From an uncultured Phascolarctobacterium sp. (GTDB taxonomy: Bacteria > Bacillota > Negativicutes > Acidaminococcales > Acidaminococcaceae), in contig CASEIL010000020.1 of NCBI GenBank assembly GCA_949288065.1, forward strand, positions 1 through 43,214: a DNA stretch of 43,214 nucleotides. The letters are read 5' to 3'. The notes beneath the pieces are model-generated. The model made no database searches. It was not told where the DNA came from and was given only the letters and a program-made list of their open reading frames with translations. Positions 32,266 through 41,357 of this stretch are shown here, in pieces. The stretch's first letter is position 1, and each line of letters begins with the position of its first letter. The translations under genes were made by a program, and so were the position numbers.

Positions 32266-33681
32266 ATGTATGATGTAAAATCAATGAAAGCAGAGGAATT
32301 TATCGACCATAACGAGATTATGGCAACGCTGGAATATGCTGCGGCCAACAAAAACAACGCTGCGCTGATTTCAGAAATTATTGAAAAGGCAAAGCTGCGC
32401 AAGGGCTTAAGCCATCGCGAGGCCGCTGTGCTGCTTGACTGCGAGCTGGAAGATAAAAACAAGGAAATTTACGCCCTTGCCGAGCAGATTAAAAAAGATT
32501 TTTACGGCAACCGCATTGTTATGTTTGCGCCGCTCTACCTTTCCAACTACTGCATTAACGGTTGCGTTTACTGCCCGTATCACAGCGTAAACAAGCACAT
32601 TGCCCGCAAAAAGCTTACGCAGGATGAAATCCGCCAGGAAGTAATTGCCTTGCAGGATATGGGGCACAAACGCCTGGCGCTGGAAGCAGGCGAGGACCCT
32701 GTAAACAACCCGATTGAATATATTCTGGAATCTATCAAAACCATTTACAGCATTAAGCATAAAAACGGCGCTATCCGCCGCGTTAACGTAAATATTGCCG
32801 CCACCACGGTAGAAAATTACCGCAAGCTGAATGAAGCAGGCATCGGCACTTATATTCTGTTTCAGGAAACATATCACAAGGAAAGCTACGAAAAGCTGCA
32901 CCCGTTTGGGCCTAAAAGCAATTATGCCTATCACACCGAGGCGATGGACCGCGCGATGGAAGGCGGCATCGACGATGTAGGCCTTGGCGTTTTGTTTGGT
33001 TTGGAACTGTACCGCTACGAATTTGCAGGCCTGTTAATGCACGCCGAACATCTGGAGGCAGTGCACGGCGTTGGCCCGCACACCATCAGCGTGCCGCGCA
33101 TCTGCCCGGCGGACGATATTGACCCCAGCACCTTTGATAACGGCATCAGCGACGATATTTTTGAAAAACTCGTGGCCTGCATCCGCATTAGCGTGCCTTA
33201 CACCGGCATGATTGTTTCGACGCGCGAAAGCCAGCGCGCCCGCGAAAGAGTGCTGCACCTCGGCATTTCGCAAATCAGCGGCGGCTCGCGCACCAGCGTT
33301 GGCGGCTATGCAGAACCGCAGAAGGAAAATGATTCTGCGCAGTTCGATATCAGCGACAACCGCACTTTGGACGAGGTTGTGGGCTGGCTGATGGAAATGG
33401 GCTATATCCCCAGCTTCTGCACCGCGTGCTACCGTGCAGGGCGCACCGGCGACCGTTTTATGAGCCTGTGCAAGAGCGGGCAGATTCAAAACTGCTGCCA
33501 CCCCAATGCTTTGATGACCCTGAAGGAATACTTAGTCGATTACGCATCCCCGCATGTTAAGGAGCTGGGTGACGCGCTGATTGAAAAAGAGCTGGTAAAC
33601 ATTCCCAACGAAAAAGTTCGCGAGCTGGTTGCGCGCCACTTAAAGGATATTGAACAGGGCGAACGCGATTTTAGAATTTAA
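32266..33681 (+). CDS. hydG: [FeFe]-hydrogenase maturase HydG (radical SAM tyrosine lyase)
   Basis: 471 aa, full length. The radical-SAM cluster is C96-x3-C100-x2-C103 (YCINGCVYCPYH). The ThiH-like TIM barrel follows, and the C-terminal second cluster motif is present (FCTACYRAGRTGDRFMSLCK with QIQNCC). HydG splits tyrosine to p-cresol, CO and cyanide for the H-cluster. The gene has AAGGAGG and a short hairpin AAGGT/ACCTT (32236-32253) just before it. The partners hydE and hydF and the hydrogenase are not in the window. Confidence 0.96.
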   Translation: MYDVKSMKAEEFIDHNEIMATLEYAAANKNNAALISEIIEKAKLRKGLSHREAAVLLDCELEDKNKEIYALAEQIKKDFYGNRIVMFAPLYLSNYCINGCVYCPYHSVNKHIARKKLTQDEIRQEVIALQDMGHKRLALEAGEDPVNNPIEYILESIKTIYSIKHKNGAIRRVNVNIAATTVENYRKLNEAGIGTYILFQETYHKESYEKLHPFGPKSNYAYHTEAMDRAMEGGIDDVGLGVLFGLELYRYEFAGLLMHAEHLEAVHGVGPHTISVPRICPADDIDPSTFDNGISDDIFEKLVACIRISVPYTGMIVSTRESQRARERVLHLGISQISGGSRTSVGGYAEPQKENDSAQFDISDNRTLDEVVGWLMEMGYIPSFCTACYRAGRTGDRFMSLCKSGQIQNCCHPNALMTLKEYLVDYASPHVKELGDALIEKELVNIPNEKVRELVARHLKDIEQGERDFRI

Positions 33682-33684
33682 AAA

Positions 33685-33713
33685 GTTGACAATTTAAGCT
33701 ATATACAATAAAA
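33685..33713 (+). promoter_or_regulatory. Promoter of the purine permease gene
   Basis: TTGACA, 17-bp spacer, TAAAAT, starting four bases after the hydG stop codon. Confidence 0.8.
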
Positions 33714-33733
33714 TTATATGTGTTTTTCGTTTA

Positions 33734-33763
33734 GGCCGCTTCTTTAAGCGGCTGATATTTTTT
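33734..33763 (+). terminator. Hairpin with T run in the permease leader
   Basis: GCCGCTT (33735-33741), loop CTTT, AAGCGGC (33746-33752), then ATATTTTTT. It sits between the promoter at 33685 and the gene, so besides ending hydG transcripts it may attenuate the permease. Confidence 0.6.
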
Positions 33764-33771
33764 GAAAGGCG

Positions 33772-35151
33772 TTGATATTTTTGCTGGAAAATCTGTTTAA
33801 ACTGAAGGAAAACGGCACCAATGCCCGCACTGAGATGCTGGCAGGCCTCACCACGTTTATGACGATGGCGTACATTCTTGCCGTTAACCCTGCCATCCTT
33901 TCTGCAACAGGCATGGATGCGGGCGCAATTTTTACGGCGACGGCCATTTCAAGCTGCATCGGTACGCTCTTAATGGCGGCGTTTGCCAACTACCCGTTCG
34001 CGCTGGCGCCGGGCATGGGCTTAAACGCATTTTTTGCCTACACCGTTGTTGGGCAAATGGGCTACTCCTGGCAGGTGGCTTTGGCGGCCGTATTTATTGA
34101 AGGCATTATCTTTTTGCTGCTTTCGCTTACGCCTGTGCGCGAGGCAATTTTTAACTCCATTCCGGCGGCGCTTAAATTTGGCGTTACCGGCGGTATTGGC
34201 CTGTTTATTGCGTTTATCGGCCTGCAAAACGCGCACATTGTTGTGGACAGCGTAACGCTGGTAAAAATTTATCCGTTTAAAGCGGCTATTGAAAACGGCG
34301 AAATTTATTCCACCGGTATGGGCGCGCTTATTGCCCTGTTGGGCGTGCTGCTGACGGCTATTTTAATGGCTAAAAACGTGCGCGGCGGCATTTTAATTGG
34401 TATTTTGGGCACATGGATTATGGGCATGGCTGCCGAGGTTACCGGGCTTTATGTGCCGAACCCGGAACTTGGCATGTTCTCTACCTTCCCCGATTTTTCT
34501 AACGGCCTTTACATTCCGAGCATTATGCCGACTGTAATGCAGATGGATTTTACCGGCATTTTAACCTTTAACTTTGTTACCGTAATGCTCTCGTTTATGT
34601 TTGTTGATTTGTTCGACACGCTGGGCACCTTAATCGGCGTGGCATCCAAAGCAGATATGCTGGACAAGGAAGGCAAGCTGCCGCATATTAAAGGCGCGCT
34701 GCTGGCAGACAGCACTGCAACCATTGCCGGCGCAATGCTGGGCACATCTACCGTAACCACGTTTGTAGAAAGCTCTTCCGGCGTAATGGCAGGCGGCCGC
34801 ACCGGCTTAACCGCTGTAACCGTTGCCGGTTTATTCCTGCTTTCGCTGTTGTTTGCGCCAATCTTTTTGGCAATACCGGCGTTTGCAACAGCGCCCGCGC
34901 TGATTATTGTTGGCTTTTTAATGCTGGGCACCGTGCTGAATATTGATTTTAACAATGTTTCCGAAGCTGTGCCTGCCTTTACGGCGATTATTGCCATGCC
35001 GTTTATGTATTCCATTTCCGAAGGCATTTCCCTCGGCGTTATTTCCTATGTGTTCATTAACATGGTGCTGGGTGGCGAAGCCCGCCGTAAAATCAGCGGC
35101 GTAATGTACATTCTGGCAATTCTGTTTATTTTAAAATACATTTATGTATAA
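33772..35151 (+). CDS. NCS2-family (AzgA/GhxP-like) purine permease
   Basis: 459 aa with 12-14 membrane helices. Family motifs are clear: TEMLAGLTTFMTMAYILAVN at about 19-38, APGMGLNAFFAYTVV, VDLFDTLGTLIGVA and the central STVTTFVESSSGVMAGGRTG. Members import adenine, guanine, hypoxanthine or xanthine with protons; the base cannot be assigned. The start is unsure: TTG at 33772 is only 2 bp from AAAGG, TTG at 33781 is 11 bp away, and an ATA at 33775 is best spaced. Confidence 0.92.
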   Translation: MIFLLENLFKLKENGTNARTEMLAGLTTFMTMAYILAVNPAILSATGMDAGAIFTATAISSCIGTLLMAAFANYPFALAPGMGLNAFFAYTVVGQMGYSWQVALAAVFIEGIIFLLLSLTPVREAIFNSIPAALKFGVTGGIGLFIAFIGLQNAHIVVDSVTLVKIYPFKAAIENGEIYSTGMGALIALLGVLLTAILMAKNVRGGILIGILGTWIMGMAAEVTGLYVPNPELGMFSTFPDFSNGLYIPSIMPTVMQMDFTGILTFNFVTVMLSFMFVDLFDTLGTLIGVASKADMLDKEGKLPHIKGALLADSTATIAGAMLGTSTVTTFVESSSGVMAGGRTGLTAVTVAGLFLLSLLFAPIFLAIPAFATAPALIIVGFLMLGTVLNIDFNNVSEAVPAFTAIIAMPFMYSISEGISLGVISYVFINMVLGGEARRKISGVMYILAILFILKYIYV

Positions 35152-35169
35152 TTAAAAGTTTTGTTGTTT

Positions 35170-35200
35170 AGAGCCTGACCAATGGTTGGGCTCTTTTGTT
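35170..35200 (+). terminator. Terminator after the purine permease
   Basis: AGAGCC (35170-35175) pairs with GGCTCT (35189-35194), then TTTGTTTTT. Confidence 0.75.
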
Positions 35201-35213
35201 TTTGCGCATAACT

Positions 35214-35245
35214 AAACCGGCTGCTAAATAAATAGCAGCCGGTTT
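35214..35245. terminator. 13-bp perfect hairpin between convergent genes
   Basis: AAACCGGCTGCTA (35214-35226) pairs with TAGCAGCCGGTTT (35233-35245), loop AATAAA. Most likely the terminator of the minus-strand gene that ends at 35272. Confidence 0.75.
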
Positions 35246-35271
35246 GTAATTTAGTTTAAATTATTTAGTTT

Positions 35272-36183
35272 TTACACATGGCTGGCGCTGATTTTAACGC
35301 TGTAATCCATAACGTGGTCAAGCATTTCTACTGGCACCATTAAGGTGTTATCAATAAGCAAGGGTTTGTATTGCAGTTTAACGCGCATGCGCTGTTTGCC
35401 GTAATCGTCGCTGCCAACGGTGCACACTGCACTTTGTGCGCCTTTATAAACTACCGCGGTTTGCGCATCGTTGTTCCAGTTTACGGTGTAGCCAAGCGCT
35501 TCGGCAACCGGGCGCAGGGGCACATACAAAGTGCCAAAGCGGTTAAGCATTTTTACGTCTGCCAGTTCCTTGCCTTCCATGGCAATTACGCCCGCCACGG
35601 TGTTAATGTTAATATCTGCCAGACCCTTTTGCAAAAGCACGGCCTTGGTGGCAGTGGCCTGCCCAGGCAGGCTTAAAGTGCTGAAATCATACCACAAAAG
35701 CATTTTGTCGCCTGCTTTTAGTTCGGTTACATCCGGGTAAACAACGGGGGAGATAGTTACATACTGCGTTTCGTTTACGTTCAGCACGCGCACGCTGCCG
35801 TCGTCCTGCGGTTCTACCTTGCCGATGTTAAAATAGGTAAACACGGGGCGGCTTGTTTCTGCGCCGGCCACAATGGCGTCAGCCTTGCCCTGCGGCGGCA
35901 GGCTGCGGGTCAGCGCCGGGCCGTAATAGGCTTTAACGTGTTCGTTCAATGCAATATCGTTTGCGCCGATATAGTAACCGGTGCTGTTGTCAATTAAAAA
36001 TGTGTCCTCAGTAATGTGCAGGGCTACCTTGTCAAACGGTTTGTTGGCATTCTGCACGGTAATGGTGCTACCGGTATTTTCTACGGCGTTGCCGTACATA
36101 ATCAGTTCTTTGGGGGCTTCCTGCGCCAGCGCGCCGCTGCCAAAAATCATCATGCACATTGCTGCTGCCAGTATTTTTTTCAT
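35272..36183 (-). CDS. Exported protein with copper-amine-oxidase-N (stalk) domain
   Basis: 303 aa from the ATG at 36183 (GGAG 8 bp upstream; an in-frame GTG at 36192 is closer than usual). Signal peptide of about 20 residues ends GSGALAQ. Residues about 20-180 are beta-rich and unrecognised (NAVENTGSTITVQNANKPFD). The C-terminal copper-amine-oxidase-N-like domain has FGTLYVPLRPVAEALGYTVN, WNNDAQTAVVYKG and a second VPVEMLDHVM. Such domains are probable wall- or surface-binding modules, not oxidases. Confidence 0.82.
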   Translation of the reverse strand: MKKILAAAMCMMIFGSGALAQEAPKELIMYGNAVENTGSTITVQNANKPFDKVALHITEDTFLIDNSTGYYIGANDIALNEHVKAYYGPALTRSLPPQGKADAIVAGAETSRPVFTYFNIGKVEPQDDGSVRVLNVNETQYVTISPVVYPDVTELKAGDKMLLWYDFSTLSLPGQATATKAVLLQKGLADININTVAGVIAMEGKELADVKMLNRFGTLYVPLRPVAEALGYTVNWNNDAQTAVVYKGAQSAVCTVGSDDYGKQRMRVKLQYKPLLIDNTLMVPVEMLDHVMDYSVKISASHV

Positions 36184-36251
36184 TTTATGCACTCCTTTAT
36201 CTGGTAACTTGCAATTATTATAGCATGTATCCGCCGTTAGGCGCTACTATG

Positions 36252-36279
36252 TTGCAAAGAGTTTGCAAAGGTGTATAAT
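36252..36279 (+). promoter_or_regulatory. Promoter of ccpN
   Basis: TTGCAA, 16-bp spacer, TATAAT. A GTG at 36292 would lie about 6 nt from the transcript start, which argues for a start further downstream. Confidence 0.6.
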
Positions 36280-36378
36280 TTGTGATACGCTGTGAAAAAT
36301 ATATTACCAAAAAGAGGATTTTTGAAATATATAGCGTATACTAATAATATATGTGTTATTTTGGAACGGCAGAAGGGG

Positions 36379-37041
36379 ATGAGGACAATTTCTTTAAGTA
36401 CAAGGCAAAAGCGTATAGCTGAGATTGTAAGACAGGACGGCCCTATTACCGGCGAGCACATTGCGGAACGCCTTAACGTTACGCGCGCTGCTTTGCGCAG
36501 TGATTTGGCAATACTTGTAATGGGCGGCATTTTGGACGCGAGGCCTAAGGTTGGTTACTTTTTTACCGGTAAAAACACTTTAGGCATGCTGATGGAAGAA
36601 ATTTCCGGCATCTGCGTGCGCGATTTGCAGTCCGTGCCGGTGGCGGTGAGCCACGATAAAAGTGCTTACGAGGCAGTTATAACAATGTTTTTGGAGGATG
36701 TGGGCACGGTGTTTGTTATTGATGATGCCGGGCTGTTGGCAGGCGTTGTTTCGCGCAAGGATTTATTAAAGGCCGCCATTAACAATAACTACAACCTGCG
36801 CGAGGTGCCTGTGGTGATGGTGATGACGCCGCTTTCCAAGCTGATTGTTGTAACGCCGGAGGATTCCGTCGCCGCAGCTGCACGCAAAATTATCGACAAC
36901 GAGATTGACTGCCTGCCGGTTGTGCGCTGTATTGAGGAAGGCAGCCGCAGCTACGAGGTTGTGGGCAGGATTACCAAAACTAATTTCACCCGTCTGCTGG
37001 TAGATTTGGCAGAGGGCAAAGGGGGCAATTATCATAGCTAA
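36379..37041 (+). CDS. ccpN: CcpN-family transcriptional repressor (HTH plus two CBS domains)
   Basis: 220 aa from the ATG at 36379, chosen because Bacillus CcpN begins at the same point. The helix-turn-helix (QKRIAEIVRQDGPITGEHIA then LNVTRAALRSDLAILVM) is followed by two CBS domains (about 75-135 and 145-205). Bacillus CcpN represses gluconeogenic genes and senses nucleotides. The ATG directly follows AAGGGG, too close for a normal ribosome site; a TTG at 36322 with AGAGG 5 bp upstream is an alternative that adds 19 residues. It overlaps the PPDK-regulator gene. Confidence 0.88.
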   Translation: MRTISLSTRQKRIAEIVRQDGPITGEHIAERLNVTRAALRSDLAILVMGGILDARPKVGYFFTGKNTLGMLMEEISGICVRDLQSVPVAVSHDKSAYEAVITMFLEDVGTVFVIDDAGLLAGVVSRKDLLKAAINNNYNLREVPVVMVMTPLSKLIVVTPEDSVAAAARKIIDNEIDCLPVVRCIEEGSRSYEVVGRITKTNFTRLLVDLAEGKGGNYHS

Positions 37042-37855
37042 GACACCGGTTATTTACGCTGTGTCCGATTCCATCGGCGAAACCGCCGAATCGGTTGTAA
37101 AGGCAACTACAAGCCAGTTTGTACAGGAAAAATTTGACGTTATCCGCGTGCCGTACATTAAAGATGCACAGCAGGTGGAAAAAATACTTGAAGAGGCGAA
37201 GGAATGCGGCGGCATTGTGTGCTACACGATTGTATCGCCGGAGCTGCGCGAGCATATTATGCAAAAAGCGATGGAGCTGGACGTGGAGGTTATCGACGTT
37301 TTGGGGCCGATGCTGAAGGCGATTGAAAAAACGTCGGGCCTTTTGCCGAAAAATCAGGCGGGCCTTATCCACGCGCTGGACCACGAATATTTTAAACGCG
37401 TTGAGGCGATTGAGTTTGCCGTTAAGTACGACGACGGCAAGAACCCGCTGGGGCTGTTGAAGGCAGACGTTGTTCTTATCGGCGTAAGCCGCACCAGTAA
37501 AACGCCGCTTAGCATGTACCTGGCGCACAAGCAGCTGAAGGTTGCCAACGTGCCGCTGGTGCCGGAAATTACTCCGCCGGAGGAACTGTTTAAGGTGCCG
37601 CCGCATAAAATTGTAGGGCTGTTAATTGACCCGTTTAAGCTGAACGAAATCCGCAGCGAGCGCTTAAAAACCATGGGGCTCAGCGACGGTGCCAACTACG
37701 CCGATGTAAGGCGCATCAGCGAGGAGCTGGAATATGCCAAGGCGATTATGCGCCGCGTGCACTGCAAAATTATTAACGTATCAAATCGCGCTATTGAAGA
37801 AACGGCCGGTATTATTCTGGATTATATTCAAAAGAACCGCGACAGGCGCATATAA
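37034..37855 (+). CDS. Pyruvate,phosphate dikinase regulatory protein (PDRP/YqfL family)
   Basis: 273 aa if it starts at ATA 37034; the first standard start (GTG 37061) would remove the conserved KTPVIYAVSDSIGE beginning of the family. GGGGG lies 8 bp upstream of the ATA. The P-loop-like GVSRTSKTPLSMYLA is near residue 150, and the C-terminal NVSNRAIEETAGIILDYI is typical. The enzyme uses ADP to inactivate PPDK by phosphorylation and phosphate to reactivate it. The ccpN-yqfL pair is the same operon as in Bacillus, which supports both names. Confidence 0.9.
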   Translation: MAKTPVIYAVSDSIGETAESVVKATTSQFVQEKFDVIRVPYIKDAQQVEKILEEAKECGGIVCYTIVSPELREHIMQKAMELDVEVIDVLGPMLKAIEKTSGLLPKNQAGLIHALDHEYFKRVEAIEFAVKYDDGKNPLGLLKADVVLIGVSRTSKTPLSMYLAHKQLKVANVPLVPEITPPEELFKVPPHKIVGLLIDPFKLNEIRSERLKTMGLSDGANYADVRRISEELEYAKAIMRRVHCKIINVSNRAIEETAGIILDYIQKNRDRRI

Positions 37856-37856
37856 A

Positions 37857-37884
37857 AATAACCCCCGCATTGACGGGGGTTATT
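37857..37884. terminator. Bidirectional terminator between convergent genes
   Basis: An 11-bp stem AATAACCCCCG (37857-37867) with CGGGGGTTATT (37874-37884), flanked by A-rich and T-rich DNA. It ends the PDRP gene on the plus strand and the LptA-like gene on the minus strand. Confidence 0.9.
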
Positions 37885-37891
37885 TAGGCTG

Positions 37892-38362
37892 TTACAAAAA
37901 TTTTTTATCGCGCACGTTGTAGGTAACATCGCCCTGCTGCGGCGTGCCGTTAACGGCTACGTTGCCTTTAAACACGGCGTTTTTGGTTTTCCAGTTAAAA
38001 CTGCCGCTGTCGGCGGTGATGTGCAAATCGTCCTGCGTAAACACCATGTTGCCGGTTACATAGGCGGTGCGCTCGTTGCCGATAACTTCGACGCGGTCGC
38101 AGTCAAAATGGATGCCGCTGGGCTTGTCCGTCAGGCTGATGTTGCCCTGCGCCGTTACGCGCAGCTGGTACAAATAAACCTGCGCTTCGTCGCCGTCGAT
38201 AACGCGGTCGCCCAAATCGACGTGTACGTTGCCTTTTAAATCGTATACGCCGGTAAAGGGGTTAAAGGTCTGGCTGTCGCTGCTGATGGCAGGCTGTTCC
38301 GCAAAAGCGGATGGCACCAGCATAAAAATAAGCACAAATAAAATTGCCAAAATTTTTTTCAT
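37892..38362 (-). CDS. LptA/OstA-family periplasmic LPS-transport-like protein
   Basis: 156 aa from the ATG at 38362 with AAAGAGG upstream; an ATG at 38455 extends through the promoter region. Signal peptide MKKILAILFVLIFMLVPSAF-A. The mature part is the OstA-N beta-jellyroll with repeated strands (TFNPFTGVYDLKGNVHVDLG, RVIDGDEAQVYLYQLRVTAQ, MVFTQDDLHITADSGSFNWK). LptA bridges the periplasm to carry LPS outwards, so this gene indicates an outer membrane. The other lpt genes are not in the window. Confidence 0.82.
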   Translation of the reverse strand: MKKILAILFVLIFMLVPSAFAEQPAISSDSQTFNPFTGVYDLKGNVHVDLGDRVIDGDEAQVYLYQLRVTAQGNISLTDKPSGIHFDCDRVEVIGNERTAYVTGNMVFTQDDLHITADSGSFNWKTKNAVFKGNVAVNGTPQQGDVTYNVRDKKFL

Positions 38363-38455
38363 TGTAAAAACCTCTTTGTTTAATGAATATATTACTATTA
38401 TAGACTTTGCCGCGGCGTGCGGCAAGGCGCATTTGGTGAAATTAAGGTGAAACAA

Positions 38456-39439
38456 ATGGGCATTAGAGAGTTTATTGAAGAAAACGAACAGAAAAATTTA
38501 GCGCCGTGGGCGAAAAAAAGCGCTGCCGCCGTGCGCGGGGCTGACGAGGAGCCGGACGGGCTGCGCACCGCTTACCAGCGCGACAGGGACAGGATAATCC
38601 ACAGTATGGCGTTCCGCAAGCTGAAGCACAAAACGCAGGTGTACTTAAACCCGGGCGACCATTACCGTACGCGCCTTACGCACAGCATGGAGGTATCGCA
38701 AATTGCCCGGACGATTGCCCGCGCCCTGCGCTTAAACGAGGATTTAACCGAAGCCGCCGCGCTGGGGCACGACATTGGGCACACGCCGTTTGGGCACGCA
38801 GGCGAGCGCGCCATTAACGCCTACACCGGGCATTTTAAGCATAACGAGCAGAGCCTGCGCGTGGTAAAATACTATGGGCGTGATGGCAGGGGGCTGAACC
38901 TGACGCTGGACGTGCAGGACGCCATTGTAAACCACACGGGCGACGTGCTGCCTAAAACGCTGGAAGGGCAGATTGTGCGCCGCTGCGACCGCATTGCCTA
39001 TTTGTGCCACGATTTTGACGACGGTTGCAAGGTAGGTATCATCGGGCCGGAAAAGCTTCCGGGCATTGTTGCCATGCGACTTGGCACGCAGCCGAGCCAG
39101 ATTTTGGATATTTTAGTGCGCAACGTGGTGGAAAATTCTATTGGCAAGCCCGTGATTGCCATGGATAAATATTACGAAGCGGCGATGGACGAGTTCCGCT
39201 GCTTTATGTTCGATTACGTTTACTGCTCGCCGGAACTTACGCAGGAGCACCGCAAGGCAGAGCACGTTGTAACGACGCTGCTCGATTTATACATGAAGCA
39301 GCCGGAGATGTTGCCGCGCGAATACGCCGAAGCCGCCAAAACCTTTGGCAAAGAGCAGGCGGTGGTGGATTTTGTTGCCAGCCTTACCGACGCGGCGGCG
39401 GTGCAGCTTTTCAGCCGCTATTTTTTGCCTGTTATTTAA
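38456..39439 (+). CDS. dgt: dGTP triphosphohydrolase-like protein (HD superfamily)
   Basis: 327 aa from the ATG at 38456 (AAGGTG 5-6 bp upstream). Motifs of the dNTPase family: RTAYQRDRDRIIHSMAFRKL, TRLTHSMEVSQIARTIAR (first metal His), LGHDIGHTPFGHAGE (the HD pair) and IAYLCHDFDDG. It is the short bacterial form. Hydrolysis of dGTP to deoxyguanosine and triphosphate is expected. In Firmicutes it often precedes dnaG and rpoD, as here. Confidence 0.9.
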   Translation: MGIREFIEENEQKNLAPWAKKSAAAVRGADEEPDGLRTAYQRDRDRIIHSMAFRKLKHKTQVYLNPGDHYRTRLTHSMEVSQIARTIARALRLNEDLTEAAALGHDIGHTPFGHAGERAINAYTGHFKHNEQSLRVVKYYGRDGRGLNLTLDVQDAIVNHTGDVLPKTLEGQIVRRCDRIAYLCHDFDDGCKVGIIGPEKLPGIVAMRLGTQPSQILDILVRNVVENSIGKPVIAMDKYYEAAMDEFRCFMFDYVYCSPELTQEHRKAEHVVTTLLDLYMKQPEMLPREYAEAAKTFGKEQAVVDFVASLTDAAAVQLFSRYFLPVI

Positions 39440-39531
39440 TGTAACAAAAGTTAAATAAAAAAGAGGATTTTGAGTTTAGATATTGAATATAAATAGAGCA
39501 GATGATATTTAAAGTGACGGGAGCAAGGCAA

Positions 39532-41319
39532 ATGAGCAGTATGTTTGATGATTTTAAAGAGCAGGTCCGCTCACAGGCAAATATCGTCGAGATAGTTTCG
39601 GAATATGTACCGCTGAAAAAACGCGGCAGCAGCTATTGGGGCTGCTGTCCTTTTCATGGCGAAAAAACACCGTCGTTTTCCGTATCGCCGGATAAGAATT
39701 TTTTTTATTGCTTCGGCTGCCACGCCGGCGGCGACGTGTTTACCTTTATAATGAAGGAAGAAAACTGCACCTTTCAGGAGGCGCTGAAAATACTTGCCAA
39801 CAAGCTTGGCATACCCGTGCCGGAGCGCGAAAAATCGAGGCAGGAAATTGAACGCGAAAAAGAAGCGAAAGAAATAATTGCCGCTAACGAACTGGCAACA
39901 CGTTTTTACCAGGCGTGCCTTGCCAAAAGCGAATACGGCAAAATAGCGCAGAAATACCTTGCGGGCAGGGGCATTACGCCCGAGATTATCGAAAAATTTT
40001 CCATCGGCGTGTCGCTGCCGGTTTATACCTCGCTTGTAAAAGCGCTGGGCAAACGCGGCTGCCGCGAAGAGCTTTTAATAAAGTCCGGGCTTGCCATTAA
40101 AGGCAGAAATGGCGCATATGATAAGTTCCGCGGGCGCGTGATGATACCGATTGAGGATGCGCGCGGGCATGTGGTTGGCTTTGGCGGGCGCATTTTAGAG
40201 CAGAACGCCGACGCCGCCAAATACATGAACACTGCCGAAACGGAATGGTTTAATAAACGTACCTTACTTTTTGGCTTGCACGCCGCTTTTAAAGAGATAA
40301 AAAAACGGCGGCAGGCGATTATTGTAGAAGGCTATATGGATGCCATCAGCCTGCATGCCGCCGGTATCGACTGGGCGGTGGCCTCGATGGGCACAGCGTT
40401 TTCGGCGGAGCAGGCCAAACTTTTGGCGCGCGTGTGCGATGAGGTTGTGTTCTCGTACGATAGCGATGAGGCGGGGCTGCGGGCCGATATCAGGGCTGTA
40501 AGCATTGCCCGCGCGGCAGGTTTGCGCGTTAAGGTGCTGGCCGTGCCGGACGGCAAAGACCCTGATGAATTTGTGCGCAAGCACGGCACGGATGCTTACC
40601 TGGAACTGATAAAAAATGCGTCAGACGGCATTGATTTTCAAATGCGGCAGACGATTGCGCAAAATAATGTTTCAAATTTAGCAGGAAAAGTAGAAGCGGT
40701 GTCGAATATACTACCATTCCTGTTAGAATGTAAAAACGATATAGAGGTGGCAGGCCACATCCGCAAGCTGGCGCAGCTTTTAACGATTGACGAAAGCCTT
40801 ATTATGAGCGAATACCGCAAACTGGCACGCAAATCGGGCAAAAGCACGCAGGCACCAGTTGCGCCGCAGGCGCCCGCGGTTAAATCCGCCGGGGCGGAGG
40901 AAGAGGCCGGACGCCAGCTTTTAAATATACTTGCCAAAAATTTACGGCTGCTTTTGCTTTACAGGGACAAGATAGAACAGGCCGGATTTCAACAGCCGGA
41001 ACACGAGGAAATTTATAACGCCCTGAAAGAGCAGCTTAATATAGCGCCTGACGGCGACGCCGCGAGCACGCTATTTAGGGTTTTAAGCCCGCAGGCAGCG
41101 GCAGAATTTGCGGCAATAATGGCTAAAAACGTGCAGCCCGGCGATGAGGAAAAGCTCATTGGCGACTGCATCCGCACGATGAACAAAAGCAGGCTGGAGG
41201 CTTTATACGAAAAGCACCGGCTGCTTGCCGATGAATATGAACGTTTGGGGGACAGCCGCTTTTTGCAGGAGCTTGCAGAAAGCCAGAAGATAAAAGATGC
41301 GATTAAAAATTTGTATTAA
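39532..41319 (+). CDS. dnaG: DNA primase DnaG
   Basis: 595 aa from the ATG at 39532 (AAGG 3-4 bp upstream); the ATG at 39502 lacks a ribosome site. The zinc-binding CHC2 domain reads [20 protein letters not shown] then [11 protein letters not shown]. The catalytic core follows with the TOPRIM motifs [16 protein letters not shown] and [15 protein letters not shown]-terminal helicase-binding domain (about 440-595) completes the enzyme. It synthesises RNA primers for replication and lies in the usual dnaG-rpoD order. Confidence 0.96.
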   Translation: MSSMFDDFKEQVRSQANIVEIVSEYVPLKKRGSSYWGCCPFHGEKTPSFSVSPDKNFFYCFGCHAGGDVFTFIMKEENCTFQEALKILANKLGIPVPEREKSRQEIEREKEAKEIIAANELATRFYQACLAKSEYGKIAQKYLAGRGITPEIIEKFSIGVSLPVYTSLVKALGKRGCREELLIKSGLAIKGRNGAYDKFRGRVMIPIEDARGHVVGFGGRILEQNADAAKYMNTAETEWFNKRTLLFGLHAAFKEIKKRRQAIIVEGYMDAISLHAAGIDWAVASMGTAFSAEQAKLLARVCDEVVFSYDSDEAGLRADIRAVSIARAAGLRVKVLAVPDGKDPDEFVRKHGTDAYLELIKNASDGIDFQMRQTIAQNNVSNLAGKVEAVSNILPFLLECKNDIEVAGHIRKLAQLLTIDESLIMSEYRKLARKSGKSTQAPVAPQAPAVKSAGAEEEAGRQLLNILAKNLRLLLLYRDKIEQAGFQQPEHEEIYNALKEQLNIAPDGDAASTLFRVLSPQAAAEFAAIMAKNVQPGDEEKLIGDCIRTMNKSRLEALYEKHRLLADEYERLGDSRFLQELAESQKIKDAIKNLY

Positions 41320-41357
41320 AATGGTTAAAGCAGATTATCACGAAGGGAGGGAACACC

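Noticed and set aside
36292..36378. Upstream GTG start for ccpN at 36292
   Set aside because: It would lie about 6 nt from the predicted transcript start and adds 29 residues not found in Bacillus CcpN.
38363..38455. Longer LptA-like protein starting at 38455
   Set aside because: The extension would place the signal peptide internally and cross the divergent promoter region; the ATG at 38362 has a good ribosome site.
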